Source: Coprobacter secundus (GTDB lineage: Bacteria; Bacteroidota; Bacteroidia; Bacteroidales; Coprobacteraceae). From it: a stretch of DNA of 64,000 nucleotides. The stretch is taken from assembly GCA_000803105.1 (NCBI GenBank), contig JTDA01000017.1, positions 26,438-90,437 on the forward strand, in the 5' to 3' direction. The notes under the pieces were generated by a model that did not search any database, was not told the origin of the DNA, and was given only the letters and a program-made list of their open reading frames with translations. How positions within the stretch are numbered: position 1 is the first letter of the stretch; each line of letters begins with the position of its first letter. A program made the position numbers and the translations under genes. This document shows positions 36,590 to 46,474 of this stretch, piece after piece.

Positions 36590-37777
36590 TTATTTATTTT
36601 TTTTATTCGATATGTATTCGACTGAAATACTTAATATTAATGTAATTAGGAACAATATAGCACCTAAAGCGAAAAGAGCTTGGTAATGTGCTCCTCCACT
36701 GGGTGCTTCTCCTAATTCTGCAGCGATGGTTGCGGGAATAGTGCGTACAGGTTCTAAAAGAGTGTGAGGAATAATTGCGGCATTTCCTGTAACCATTAAT
36801 ACAGCCATTGTTTCTCCGATGGCACGTCCTACACCTAAAACAATGGCTGATGTAATGCCAGATATTGAATAAGGTATTACAACTTTATAAATAGTTTGCC
36901 ATTGGGTAGCTCCAAGGGCAAGGCTTGCTTCTTTCATTGCTCTGGGCGTATTTTTAAGAGCATCTTCAGCGACAGTGATAATGGTTGGAAGGGCCATGAT
37001 TGCCAATACTATACTTCCTGAGAGAGCTGTTTCTCCTACTGGTAGGTTGAAAGTTTTTTGGACGAGTGGAACGATAATGACTAATCCGAAAAATCCGAAT
37101 ACGACAGAAGGTATCCCTGCTAGAAGCTCAATTAAAGGTTTCAGGATTGAACGCATTTGTTTAGAGGCTAACTCTGCCATATATATAGCAACCGATATAC
37201 CAAAGGGTAGAGCTAAAAGTATAGCACCGATACTGACCCATAGAGTCCCTAATAAAAGAGGAATTAATCCAAATTGTGCTGCAGGTTGTGCCGTGGGATA
37301 CCATTCTTTTCCCCCAAAAAAATCAACTGGCGATATTTTTTCTTTGGCTATTTGTTTTCCGCTAAAATCTTTTGGAAGATAAAGTTCAGGGAAAAAGGCA
37401 ATAATGTTTTTTTCACGATTGATAAGTGTGTTCAGACATTGAGGAATATTTTCATATTCTTGTCCCAATTCTTCTGGTGAAAAATAATTTTCAAGATCTC
37501 CAAATCTGAAAACTAAAATAGGAGAATCTATACCTCCAAGTTCTTTCCAATTCGTGATATTTTCGTCATAAATTTCTTTGATTTGAAATGAAGTAATATG
37601 CTCGACAGGATTGTCTCGGTTTACAGTAAGCACATATCCTTCTTCAACGACAGGATTTTTGAATAGACCGCTTCCTTCTTTGAAAAGAAAAATAATGATT
37701 AGCAGTATAGTAATACTGGTAATACTGCCACTGATTTTTAGAGCACCCTCTACTAAGTATTCGATAAAACGTTTCAC
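36590..37777 (-). CDS. pstC: Phosphate ABC transporter permease PstC with PstS-like insert
   Basis: This 395-residue protein is longer than usual PstC (about 300). After the first helix (about 18-34) it has a periplasmic segment of about 120 residues (VNRDNPVEHITSFQIKEIY, TNWKELGG, about 48-90) that resembles part of the phosphate-binding protein PstS. The usual permease domain follows (about 165-390) with the loop MKEASLALGATQWQTIYKV. The start is GTG at 37777. No pstS gene is present beside this operon. The insert could help in phosphate capture, but residues for full binding are not evident. Confidence 0.9.
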   Translation of the reverse strand: MKRFIEYLVEGALKISGSITSITILLIIIFLFKEGSGLFKNPVVEEGYVLTVNRDNPVEHITSFQIKEIYDENITNWKELGGIDSPILVFRFGDLENYFSPEELGQEYENIPQCLNTLINREKNIIAFFPELYLPKDFSGKQIAKEKISPVDFFGGKEWYPTAQPAAQFGLIPLLLGTLWVSIGAILLALPFGISVAIYMAELASKQMRSILKPLIELLAGIPSVVFGFFGLVIIVPLVQKTFNLPVGETALSGSIVLAIMALPTIITVAEDALKNTPRAMKEASLALGATQWQTIYKVVIPYSISGITSAIVLGVGRAIGETMAVLMVTGNAAIIPHTLLEPVRTIPATIAAELGEAPSGGAHYQALFALGAILFLITLILSISVEYISNKKNK

Positions 37778-37869
37778 AAATTTGTTCCTTTATTATGTTG
37801 AAACAAAGAAACGTAACCGATATTACCAATATATGAATGTGGTTTTACAAATTTGAGACGAATATATTA

Positions 37870-37877
37870 CAAATATA
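37870..37877 (-). promoter_or_regulatory. Putative -7 box of pst operon
   Basis: On the minus strand TATATTTG matches the consensus 92 bases before the pstC GTG. The -33 element is not clear. Pho-box type activation cannot be judged. Confidence 0.35.
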
Positions 37878-37896
37878 TTGCAGAATATGCAATGTG

Positions 37897-39222
37897 TTAC
37901 AATCTTTTTGTTTGCCAACGGGCTTTTTTCATATAAATGTAGGCCAATATAAACATGAAAATAGCATAAGCGTGGTCGGCTGTCCAACAGATGGCGACAT
38001 TAGCTTTTAAAATATCGATAACCAGTATTATATAAGTAATATATAACGCTAAAGCAACTAAGTCTATAGCTAGTCCAGATTTTGTATTACCTGTTCCAGA
38101 TACCGTATTGAATAAAATGAAAGAGGGTACATTCAATATTTGAGATGATAACATGACGAATAAGGTCAGCACAGAACTTGTGATGAGCTCGTTGTTGTCG
38201 GTATATATACGTAATATTGCAGTGGGGAATAATGCTATTAGCACACATAAAGGTAAAATAAATGTATAACACATTTTTGTAATGCGTTTGTACAAAGGCA
38301 TTATTTCCTCAGGTTTTCCTGCACCCATTAGATTCCCTGTGAGGGAACTCGCTGTTGATGCGAAAGAGCTGATGATAATAAATAATAAAGATGAGATGCT
38401 TCGTACAATATTCGTGATGGCTAAGGGGCGTTCTCCGAGATGTTCTATACTGACAAAAAAAACAAACCATGTAGAAATGGAAATGAATGATTGTAGCATG
38501 GTCCAAATGGAAGTCCCTAAAATACGAGACAATAATTTCATGTCGGGCCGTAGATGACTGAAAAATCCATATTTTCGGGTATCGACTTTAATTAGTATGT
38601 AAATTATAAAGAAAAGAGCGGATACTCCTTCTGCAGCTGATGATGCAATAGCAGCTCCGGCAATACCTAAAGAGGGAAATCCGAATTTCCCGAAAATTAA
38701 AATATAATTGAGTACTACATTTGAGAGTACCATAACAATGGAATTGATTGTCAATATTCGGGTTTTAGTGGTTGCCACAAAAAATGCCCTGAACATGATA
38801 GAGATGAATGCAAAGAATACCCCGTATATACGATAGTCAAGGTATTTTAGAGCTTCTTCATAAATGGCTGGGGAATTGATAACTTTTTTTAAAAAATGAG
38901 GGGACCATATGCTTGAGACTGTAAATATAACTGCTGCTAGAAAAAGAAGAAAAAGAATCCCTTGTGATAGTATTACTCCAATATCCGAATATCTTTTTTC
39001 TCCGTTGCGACGAGCCATGATAATTTGGGCGCCGATGCCAAATCCAAACCCTAACATGAAAATAGAGATATAATATACCCCTCCAAGAGCTGATGCCCCT
39101 AATTGTATTTCTCCGACTCTCCCCAGAAATGCAGTATCGGTAAGCCCGATAAGATGTTCCATGAAAAGACTTATCAACAAAGGATAAACTATATGCCAGA
39201 TTTGTTTGTATGAATAATTCAT
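37897..39222 (-). CDS. MATE family multidrug/Na+ antiporter
   Basis: This 441-residue membrane protein has about 12 helices in two homologous halves, beginning IWHIVYPLLISLFMEHLIGLTD and containing AFLGRVGEIQLGASALG, the MATE start. It exports drugs or metabolites with Na+ or H+ exchange. It is transcribed toward pstC, with 119 bases between them. It ends inside the pst upstream region, so some read-through into pst is possible. Confidence 0.92.
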   Translation of the reverse strand: MNYSYKQIWHIVYPLLISLFMEHLIGLTDTAFLGRVGEIQLGASALGGVYYISIFMLGFGFGIGAQIIMARRNGEKRYSDIGVILSQGILFLLFLAAVIFTVSSIWSPHFLKKVINSPAIYEEALKYLDYRIYGVFFAFISIMFRAFFVATTKTRILTINSIVMVLSNVVLNYILIFGKFGFPSLGIAGAAIASSAAEGVSALFFIIYILIKVDTRKYGFFSHLRPDMKLLSRILGTSIWTMLQSFISISTWFVFFVSIEHLGERPLAITNIVRSISSLLFIIISSFASTASSLTGNLMGAGKPEEIMPLYKRITKMCYTFILPLCVLIALFPTAILRIYTDNNELITSSVLTLFVMLSSQILNVPSFILFNTVSGTGNTKSGLAIDLVALALYITYIILVIDILKANVAICWTADHAYAIFMFILAYIYMKKARWQTKRL

Positions 39223-39258
39223 GTGATGTCGTCTATTTCTGAATTGTTATTGGGAATG

Positions 39259-39266
39259 CAAAGGTA
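39259..39266 (-). promoter_or_regulatory. Putative -7 box of MATE gene
   Basis: On the minus strand TACCTTTG lies 37 bases before the MATE start codon. A -33 element is not clear. Confidence 0.45.
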
Positions 39267-39394
39267 GTCACAATGATGTTCCATTCCGAGTCAATAACGT
39301 GAAAAATGGTTATGATTTTGGCCTGTATGCCTATTTTGTATATTTATTAATAAATAAATAATTATTTTTGTTTGACTTAAAGTTTTGTAAGTTT

Positions 39395-39829
39395 ATGAGG
39401 TATGGAGTCGCAAGGCGAACACTATTAGTCACCGCTGGTATAGTCTGGATTATTGCTGGGGGAAATATTTTAAGAATCGGAATTGTAACCTGGATGAGTG
39501 ATAATGAGAATTGGCTGTTCAGGGTTGGAGAGGTTATTATCGTATTTTTACTTTTTTTTCATTTGGTATTTAAAAAGTTGTATTATAAACATACACGACG
39601 TATATCTCAAAAAAGTGATAAAAGTTGTCCTTTTTCTTTTTTTGATGTGAAAGGTTGGATAGTGATGGCTGTAATGATTACTTTTGGTATCATTGCCCGC
39701 AATTTAGGATGGTTTCCAGAGTCTTTTATTTCATTCTTTTATACTGGGTTGTCGTTAGCATTGATGTTTACAGGGTGTCTTTTTATACGTCAGTGGTGGT
39801 TGCAAAAAGGTTGTGATAGTAAACAATAG
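39395..39829 (+). CDS. Small multi-pass membrane protein of unknown function
   Basis: From the ATG at 39395 this is a 144-residue protein with about four hydrophobic segments (around residues 12-32, 46-64, 85-105 and 112-132). It resembles uncharacterised Bacteroidetes inner membrane proteins; I do not recognise a function. An earlier TTG at 39368 is in frame but less likely. It is alone on the plus strand between the MATE gene and the FKBP gene, and is followed by the long palindromic terminator. Confidence 0.7.
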   Translation: MRYGVARRTLLVTAGIVWIIAGGNILRIGIVTWMSDNENWLFRVGEVIIVFLLFFHLVFKKLYYKHTRRISQKSDKSCPFSFFDVKGWIVMAVMITFGIIARNLGWFPESFISFFYTGLSLALMFTGCLFIRQWWLQKGCDSKQ

Positions 39830-39887
39830 TTTGTTGAGATAATTAATTTTATTTTTGAATTATCAAAAAAGATAGAGAAAAGACAAC

Positions 39888-39939
39888 CTTAAAAAAGAAA
39901 TCCGGATAGAATCGATTCTATCCGGATTTCTTTTTTAAG
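39888..39939. terminator. Perfect 52-bp palindrome, bidirectional terminator
   Basis: Arms 39888-39913 and 39914-39939 are exact reverse complements with no spacer. A-run and T-run flanks make it work as a terminator in both directions, for the membrane protein gene (plus) and the FKBP gene (minus). It overlaps the last 16 codons of the FKBP gene. Confidence 0.85.
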
Positions 39940-40464
39940 TTGGGGCCTTTCGTAGGTTGGTATTCCAACTAATTTAATATCAAAAATTAGAGTGGAATAG
40001 GGATAAATCGTTTTATATAATTGCTCTCCATATCCTAAATTCTGAGGAATTATGATTGTACAGCTATCTCCTGGATGCATGCGAGTAAGGGCTATTTGCC
40101 AACCTTCTATAAATTCTGATATTTTAGAACGAGAAATACTATCTCCATAAGTTGTTTGAGTATAGGATGAGTCAAAAGGTGTTCCGTCATATAATGTCCC
40201 TCTATATTTTACATCAACAGTACTGGTAAGATAAGGTGATGGAACACTTGCATCTCCTTTAGTGTGATATTTCATCAGGATATAGGCCGAATTATCCCAT
40301 GCCGGATATATTTTTTGATATTCGTGATTGGCCGATTGTTCCACAAAAAATGCATTATTGGCCTTTCTCCATTCTTCGTATTTCGTCCAGTAATTTTCAC
40401 TTTCTTTACAACTGAAAATGAAAGTTGCAAGTAATAAGACTATTGCGCAAGGTAACTTTCTCAT
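39889..40464 (-). CDS. FKBP-type peptidyl-prolyl isomerase lipoprotein
   Basis: This 191-residue protein has a signal peptide with lipobox (FIFSCKES, Cys at about 19) and an FKBP domain (about 75-170): VDVKYRGTLYDGTPFDSSY, IEGWQIALTRMHPGDSCTIIIP and LGYGE. These match the usual FKBP core; the later residues LIFDIKLVGI are also normal. It folds secreted proteins by turning X-Pro bonds and is likely a lipoprotein in the periplasm. The last 15 residues (RIESILSGFLF end) are encoded inside the terminator palindrome. It is 14 bases after lemA. Confidence 0.92.
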   Translation of the reverse strand: MRKLPCAIVLLLATFIFSCKESENYWTKYEEWRKANNAFFVEQSANHEYQKIYPAWDNSAYILMKYHTKGDASVPSPYLTSTVDVKYRGTLYDGTPFDSSYTQTTYGDSISRSKISEFIEGWQIALTRMHPGDSCTIIIPQNLGYGEQLYKTIYPYSTLIFDIKLVGIPTYERPQLKKEIRIESILSGFLF

Positions 40465-40478
40465 CGATTATTTATTAA

Positions 40479-41087
40479 TTAAAATTTTACTTCTGGGGCC
40501 CTTTCCGCTCCAGCTTCGGCTTCAAATTGTGGCTTCTTCTCAAAACCATTCATGGATGCGATAATGCTGGCAGGGAATTTTCTAATTAAAGTATTATATT
40601 CCTTTACACTATCTGTATATCTGGTTCTTTCTGTTGATATCCGATTTTCTGTACCTTCTAACTGAGCTTGTAATTCTAAAAAATTTTGGTTGGCCTTTAA
40701 ATCTGGATAGTTTTCCGTGACGGCAAGTAACCGCCCCAATGCTTGGCTTAATTCTCCTTGAGCTTTTTGATATTTATGCAAAGAGGTCTCATTAAGATTA
40801 GTTGGGTCTATGGTTATTTGAGTTGCTTTGGCCCGCGCTGAGATAACGGCATCTAATGTTTCTTTTTCATGAGAAGCATATCCTTTAACTGTATTTACTA
40901 AATTCGGTATCAAGTCTGCACGTCGTTGATATTGGTTTTCAACTTTCGCCCATTGAGAATTGACGGATTCTTCGGCAGTGACGATTTTATTATTCGTATT
41001 TATACCGTATATGACACAGGCTATGGCAATAATGATAATTACAGACAGAAAACCTATTAAGCCTATCAGGCAACCTTTTTTATTCAT
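40479..41087 (-). CDS. lemA: LemA family protein
   Basis: This 202-residue protein has one N-terminal membrane helix (about 6-27) and a LemA helical domain with NSQWAKVENQYQRRADLIPN (about 42-61), ENYPDLKANQNFLELQAQLE and TERTRYTDSVKEYNTLIRKF. LemA proteins sit in the membrane with helices outside; their function is not settled. It is one base after glyS and probably in the same transcript. Confidence 0.95.
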   Translation of the reverse strand: MNKKGCLIGLIGFLSVIIIIAIACVIYGINTNNKIVTAEESVNSQWAKVENQYQRRADLIPNLVNTVKGYASHEKETLDAVISARAKATQITIDPTNLNETSLHKYQKAQGELSQALGRLLAVTENYPDLKANQNFLELQAQLEGTENRISTERTRYTDSVKEYNTLIRKFPASIIASMNGFEKKPQFEAEAGAERAPEVKF

Positions 41088-41088
41088 A

Positions 41089-42636
41089 TTATTCTACTAT
41101 TTTTTTGAACAACGATTTCATACTTACTTGCTCACCGATAATATCATGAAGATGGTTAATGGGAACCCGTTGCTGTTCCATCGTATCGCGGTGACGTATA
41201 GTTACCATATTATCGTTCAGTGATTCATGGTCGACGGTGATACAAAAAGGTGTACCAATAGCATCCTGGCGTCGATATCTTTTTCCGATGGAATCTTTTT
41301 CATCGTATTGGCATTTGAAATCGAAGCGTAAGCTATTGATGATTTCTCTTGCTTTTTCAGGTAATCCGTCTTTTTTCACCAATGGCAATACTGCAAGTTT
41401 TACAGGTGCCAGGGCTGCTGGTAATTGTAAAACGACACGGGTTTCTCCATTTTCTAGTTTTTCTTCCTTATAAGCAGCAGCCATAATACTGAGAAACATA
41501 CGGTCGACTCCGATTGAGGTTTCGATTACATATGGAGTATATGATTCGTTAAGTTCCGGATCGAAATATTGAATTTTTTTACCTGAATATTTTTCATGAC
41601 TGCTCAGGTCAAAATTGGTACGAGAATGTATACCCTCTACTTCCTTAAATCCAAAAGGCATTTCAAATTCGATATCTGTGGCTGCGTTGGCATAATGTGC
41701 CAATTTATCATGATCGTGGTAACGGTATTTGTGATCGCCCAATCCAAGAGCTTTATGCCATTTTAAACGTATTTCTTTCCATTTGGCGAACCATTTCAAC
41801 TCTTCTCCTGGACGAACGAAGAATTGCATTTCCATTTGTTCAAATTCACGCATACGGAAAATAAATTGACGAGCAACAATTTCATTTCGGAATGCTTTCC
41901 CGATTTGAGCGATACCGAAAGGAATACGCATACGGCCAGTTTTTTGGACGTTCAGGAAGTTCACGAAAATACCTTGAGCAGTCTCAGGACGGAGGTATAC
42001 TTTCATTGCACCGTCTGAAGTTGAGCCCATTTCGGTAGAAAACATCAAATTGAATTGACGTACGTCTGTCCAATTTTTGGTGCCGCTGATGGGACATGCA
42101 ATTTCATAATCAAGAATAATTTGGCGTAACTCTTCCAGATTTGTGTCATTCATGGCTTTAGCAAATCGAGCATGTAGTTCTTCTCGTTTAGTCGTGTGTT
42201 CAAGTACTCTTGGATTGGTTTTGCGGAACATTTCTTCGTCAAAAGTTTCACCAAAACGTTTTGCAGCTTTTTCAACTTCCTTTTCGATTTTTTCGTCCAT
42301 TTTAGCTAGCAAATCTTCGATAAGAACATCTGCACGATAACGCTTTTTAGAATCTCGGTTGTCAATTAATGGATCGTTGAAAGCATCAACATGCCCTGAA
42401 GCTTTCCAAATAGTGGGGTGCATAAAAATGGCAGAATCAATGCCTACGATATTTTCATGCAGTAAAACCATACTGTCCCACCAATATTTTTTTATATTGT
42501 TTTTCAATTCCACACCCATTTGTCCATAATCATAGACAGCAGCTAAACCATCATATATTTCACTTGATGGAAATACAAACCCATACTCTTTGCAGTGTGA
42601 TACTAATTTTTTAAAAACATCTTCTTGTTGTGCCAT
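41089..42636 (-). CDS. glyS: Glycine--tRNA ligase, homodimeric type
   Basis: This 515-residue class II enzyme charges tRNA-Gly. It is the alpha2 (eukaryote/archaea-like) form found in Bacteroidetes. It carries MGVELKNNIKKYWW near the N-terminus, LRPETAQGIFVNF (motif 2 area), FRNEIVARQFIFRMREFEQ and YIETSIGVDRMFL-like motif 3 (VIETSIGVDRMFLSIM), then the anticodon-binding domain. Motif order and size are normal. It starts the leftward glyS-lemA-FKBP transcript. Confidence 0.97.
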   Translation of the reverse strand: MAQQEDVFKKLVSHCKEYGFVFPSSEIYDGLAAVYDYGQMGVELKNNIKKYWWDSMVLLHENIVGIDSAIFMHPTIWKASGHVDAFNDPLIDNRDSKKRYRADVLIEDLLAKMDEKIEKEVEKAAKRFGETFDEEMFRKTNPRVLEHTTKREELHARFAKAMNDTNLEELRQIILDYEIACPISGTKNWTDVRQFNLMFSTEMGSTSDGAMKVYLRPETAQGIFVNFLNVQKTGRMRIPFGIAQIGKAFRNEIVARQFIFRMREFEQMEMQFFVRPGEELKWFAKWKEIRLKWHKALGLGDHKYRYHDHDKLAHYANAATDIEFEMPFGFKEVEGIHSRTNFDLSSHEKYSGKKIQYFDPELNESYTPYVIETSIGVDRMFLSIMAAAYKEEKLENGETRVVLQLPAALAPVKLAVLPLVKKDGLPEKAREIINSLRFDFKCQYDEKDSIGKRYRRQDAIGTPFCITVDHESLNDNMVTIRHRDTMEQQRVPINHLHDIIGEQVSMKSLFKKIVE

Positions 42637-42757
42637 ATCTCAATTAAATTGCATTTTTTGTATTTATTTCCCTATTTTTTATAGGAAAAAGGTAAAAAGT
42701 GATACTGTTAAGCATCTAATAAAGCGCAAAGTAAATGATTTTTTTCGATTAAATTTG

Positions 42758-42765
42758 TATTTTTG
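42758..42765 (+). promoter_or_regulatory. Putative -7 box of parC
   Basis: TATTTTTG matches TAnnTTTG about 100 bases before the parC ATG, with a T-rich upstream stretch. Confidence 0.4.
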
Positions 42766-42864
42766 CATGAGCATGTCACTTTAAAGCTGATAAAAATGTT
42801 AAAATCCACACGTTAGTTTTCAAAGTGTCTGAAATTTCCTTTTGAAAATAATAGAAGTAAAAAT

Positions 42865-45576
42865 ATGAGCGAAGACGAAAAAGAGCTGAATTCTGAAGAC
42901 GATTTTCAAAATATTTCTGGCTCCGAGGAGGAAGGGGAGTTGGAGTCTCATTCATCTTATAAGGTGCCTGGTGCCAGTGGAACTGATATAAAATATCAGT
43001 TGACAGGTATGTATCAGAACTGGTTTCTGGATTATGCATCTTATGTAATTTTAGAGCGGGCAGTACCGCATTTGAACGATGGGCTTAAGCCGGTTCAGCG
43101 GAGAATATTGCATTCGATGAAACGTTTGGATGATGGACGCTATAATAAAGTCGCTAATATCGTTGGGCATACGATGCAGTTTCATCCACATGGAGATGCT
43201 TCTATTGGAGATGCATTGGTACAGTTGGGCCAAAAAGATTTGTTAATTGATTGTCAGGGTAACTGGGGAAATATTTTGACGGGTGATTCTGCTGCTGCTC
43301 CGAGGTATATTGAAGCTCGTTTGTCGAAATTTGCCTTAGATGTCGTGTTCAATCCTAAAATTACTCAATGGAAGCCTTCTTATGATGGTCGTAATAAAGA
43401 ACCTATAACTCTTCCTATTAAATTCCCTTTATTATTGGCACAGGGGGTAGAGGGTATTGCTGTTGGGTTATCTTCAAAGATATTGCCTCATAATTTTAAT
43501 GAATTGTTGGATGCTTCGGTCGCTTATTTGAGAGGTGAGGAATTTGAGTTGTATCCGGATTTTCAAACTGGTGGATTTGTTGATGTAACTCGTTATAACG
43601 ACGGAGAAAGAGGTGGTTCAGTAAAAGTACGAGCCAAAATAGAAAAGCGGGACAACCGGACATTGGCTATTACTGAAATCCCGTATGGCAAGACAACTTC
43701 TACTCTTATAGATTCGATTCTTAAAGCGCAGGAAAAAGGAAAAATAAAAATTCGAAAGGTAGATGATAACACAGCTCAGCATGCTGAAATATTAGTACAT
43801 CTTATTCCCGGGACTTCTTCTGATAAGGCGATTGATGCATTATATGCGTTTACTGATTGCGAAGTGAGTATATCTCCTAATTGTTGTGTGATATGTGACA
43901 ATAAACCGCACTTCTTGACTGTAAGTGCCGTGCTGAAACAAAGTGTGGATAATACGCTTGATTTGTTGCGGCAAGAACTTCAGATACAGAAAGGAGAACT
44001 TGAAGAGTCTCTTCATTTTTGCTCACTTGAAAAAATATTTATAGAAGAGCGCATTTATAAAGATAAGGAATTTGAAGAGAGTTCTTCAATGGATGTAGCG
44101 ATTGCTCATATCGATAAGCGCTTAGAACCGTTTAAACCTGATTTTGTTCGAGAAGTAACCTCTGATGATATTCTTCGATTGATGGAGATAAAAATGGGCC
44201 GTATTCTTAAATTCAATTCGGATAAGGCGGATGAGCAGATTACAACTTTGAAATCACAAATTGAGACGGTAAAGGAGCATTTGGCACATATCATAGATTA
44301 TACAATTGATTGGTATATTCGATTAAAGGAAAAATATGGGAAAAAATATCCCCGGTTAACTGTGATACGAGGGTTCGATACAATAGAAGCAACTAAAGTT
44401 GTAGAGGCGAATGAGAAACTGTATATCAACCGTGAAGAAGGTTTTATAGGAACTGGATTGAAAAAGGATGAGTTTGTATGTAATTGTTCAGATATAGATG
44501 ATATTATCATTTTTTATCGTGATGGAAAATATAAGGTAGTAAAGGTCAGTGATAAAATGTTTATTGGTAAAAACGTCTTATATTTGAATGTATTTAAAAA
44601 AAATGATACTCGGACTATTTATAATGTAATATATCGTGATGGAAAAGAGGGATTACATTATATCAAAAGGTTTGCTGTTACCGGTATTACTCGTGATAAG
44701 GAATATGATATTACGCAGGGGAAACCTGGGAGTCGTATTGTATGGTTTTCTGCCAATCCGAATGGTGAAGCTGAAATCCTGAAAATAACATTTAAACCGA
44801 AGCCCCGAATGAAAATGTTGTTTATAGAAAAGGATTTTAGCGAAATAGCTATTAAAGGACGTCAGTCGATGGGCAATATTGTGACGAAAAATGAAATACA
44901 TAAAATATCATTGAAAGAAAAAGGCGGTTCGACATTAGGTGGACGTCAGGTTTGGTTTGATAGAGATGTGTTGCGGCTAAATTATGATGGTCGTGGTGAA
45001 TTTTTAGGAGAATTTCATAGTCAAGACTTAGTATTGGTTGTGTTACAGAACGGGGATTTTTATACGACTTCATTTGATGCAACGAATCATTATGATTCGA
45101 ATATTTTGATAATAGAAAAATTTGTATCTGATAAGAATTGGACTGCTGCATTGTTTGATGCAGACCAGGGATATCCTTATCTCAAAAGGTTCCGTTTTGA
45201 GGCAACAACGCGTAAACAAAATTTTCTTGGAGAAAATCCCAAAAGTCGTTTGATATTATTGAGTGATGAAGCTTATCCTCGATTTGAAGTCATTTTTGGA
45301 GAGCATGATGCGTTTCGAGAGCCTTTAATTATTGATGCAGACGAGTTTATTGCTGTAAAAGGTTTTAAAGCTAAGGGGAAAAGAATTACAACCTATACTG
45401 TTGAAACAATAAATGAGTTGGAGCCGTTGAGGAAAGAAGAACCGAAGATAGAATCTATTCCTGAGGTGGCTTCTGAGGAAGAAAGTGATGAAAAGACAGA
45501 TGATATTTCCGAAAGAAAGGAACCAGGGAACAATGATATATTGGATGAATTAACCGGTCAGATGAGATTATTCTGA
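42865..45576 (+). CDS. parC: DNA topoisomerase IV subunit A
   Basis: This 903-residue protein has the GyrA/ParC breakage-reunion domain (about 45-500), with the active-site Tyr in AAPRYIEARL (Tyr about 148), LNDGLKPVQRRILHSM (about 70-85) and HPHGDASIGDALVQ. A beta-pinwheel C-terminal domain follows (about 540-840). No QRRGGKG GyrA box is seen, which favours ParC over GyrA. The tail is acidic (EEESDEKTDD). It decatenates chromosomes with ParE. ParE is not in the window. It is followed after 10 bases by a DUF3316-type gene. Confidence 0.95.
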   Translation: MSEDEKELNSEDDFQNISGSEEEGELESHSSYKVPGASGTDIKYQLTGMYQNWFLDYASYVILERAVPHLNDGLKPVQRRILHSMKRLDDGRYNKVANIVGHTMQFHPHGDASIGDALVQLGQKDLLIDCQGNWGNILTGDSAAAPRYIEARLSKFALDVVFNPKITQWKPSYDGRNKEPITLPIKFPLLLAQGVEGIAVGLSSKILPHNFNELLDASVAYLRGEEFELYPDFQTGGFVDVTRYNDGERGGSVKVRAKIEKRDNRTLAITEIPYGKTTSTLIDSILKAQEKGKIKIRKVDDNTAQHAEILVHLIPGTSSDKAIDALYAFTDCEVSISPNCCVICDNKPHFLTVSAVLKQSVDNTLDLLRQELQIQKGELEESLHFCSLEKIFIEERIYKDKEFEESSSMDVAIAHIDKRLEPFKPDFVREVTSDDILRLMEIKMGRILKFNSDKADEQITTLKSQIETVKEHLAHIIDYTIDWYIRLKEKYGKKYPRLTVIRGFDTIEATKVVEANEKLYINREEGFIGTGLKKDEFVCNCSDIDDIIIFYRDGKYKVVKVSDKMFIGKNVLYLNVFKKNDTRTIYNVIYRDGKEGLHYIKRFAVTGITRDKEYDITQGKPGSRIVWFSANPNGEAEILKITFKPKPRMKMLFIEKDFSEIAIKGRQSMGNIVTKNEIHKISLKEKGGSTLGGRQVWFDRDVLRLNYDGRGEFLGEFHSQDLVLVVLQNGDFYTTSFDATNHYDSNILIIEKFVSDKNWTAALFDADQGYPYLKRFRFEATTRKQNFLGENPKSRLILLSDEAYPRFEVIFGEHDAFREPLIIDADEFIAVKGFKAKGKRITTYTVETINELEPLRKEEPKIESIPEVASEEESDEKTDDISERKEPGNNDILDELTGQMRLF

Positions 45577-45586
45577 TCTAAATAAA

Positions 45587-46459
45587 GTGAAAATGATTTT
45601 CGTAAAAAGGCTTTTTGTTATAGTAATATTTGTTTCTGTTTTTGGGGTTGGTATTTCTCAAGAAACAGACAATAAGCCGTTACGACCGATAATAAATTCA
45701 ACGATGCTTGAGCTGGGAAGGACCGGTCGACTATATGACTCTTATCTATCAATGATTGGTTATGCGGGTTTTAATGTGGGGCTTAGTAATGAACGGCTGC
45801 AGATGGCTCGTTGGGGAAAAAACAAAGTCCTTTCACAACAAATGGTTTCTCTCAATTATGCATCGACAAGAAATGAAGCACAAAATGGAAAAATGATTAT
45901 GGGGATGCTTCATTATGCATATGGGATGTTGTATACGGCTCGAGTACCAGTCTCTGGTTTGATATTATATGGAGGAGGGCAGGCTGAAGCTCGGGCGGGA
46001 TTTATTTATAATTTGCGTAATTCGAACAATCCGGCGACAGCGAAAGTGGATTTGAATCTGTCATTATCTGGTATTGCGGCCTATACATTCAGAATAAAAA
46101 AATATCCAATAACTATACGTTATCAGATGATATTACCCTTTGCTGGGATGTTTTTTGGACCAGCATTTGGTCAATCTTATTATGAAATGTTTGAAGTTGG
46201 GAATCTGGAAGGTACAATCCATTTTGGTTCATTTCATAATCAGTTTCATATGAATAATCTAGTTACGGTCGATTTGCCTTTAGGCCGAGGAGCATTACGC
46301 TTAGGATATCGTAATACCATTTATTCAACTTTACAGAGTCATATAGATACGCAGATATATACAAATTCTTTTGTTGTTGGTGTGACTACAGAGTTTATTC
46401 CATGGAACAGACGAAAGCAAGCTCGTCAGAAGCAGCATGTGTTCCCTGTTTATTATTAA
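45587..46459 (+). CDS. DUF3316-type outer membrane barrel protein
   Basis: This 290-residue protein has a signal peptide (about 1-24, ending GVGISQ) and a beta-rich body with aromatic patches (LSMIGYAGFNVGLSNERLQM, YRNTIYSTLQSHIDTQIY) typical of a small outer membrane barrel. DUF3316 is my best match, from general likeness. Function unknown. It sits 10 bases after parC and 15 bases before an S41 protease gene, so it is likely co-transcribed with both. Confidence 0.7.
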   Translation: MKMIFVKRLFVIVIFVSVFGVGISQETDNKPLRPIINSTMLELGRTGRLYDSYLSMIGYAGFNVGLSNERLQMARWGKNKVLSQQMVSLNYASTRNEAQNGKMIMGMLHYAYGMLYTARVPVSGLILYGGGQAEARAGFIYNLRNSNNPATAKVDLNLSLSGIAAYTFRIKKYPITIRYQMILPFAGMFFGPAFGQSYYEMFEVGNLEGTIHFGSFHNQFHMNNLVTVDLPLGRGALRLGYRNTIYSTLQSHIDTQIYTNSFVVGVTTEFIPWNRRKQARQKQHVFPVYY

Positions 46460-46474
46460 TGTTGATAAGTTTTG

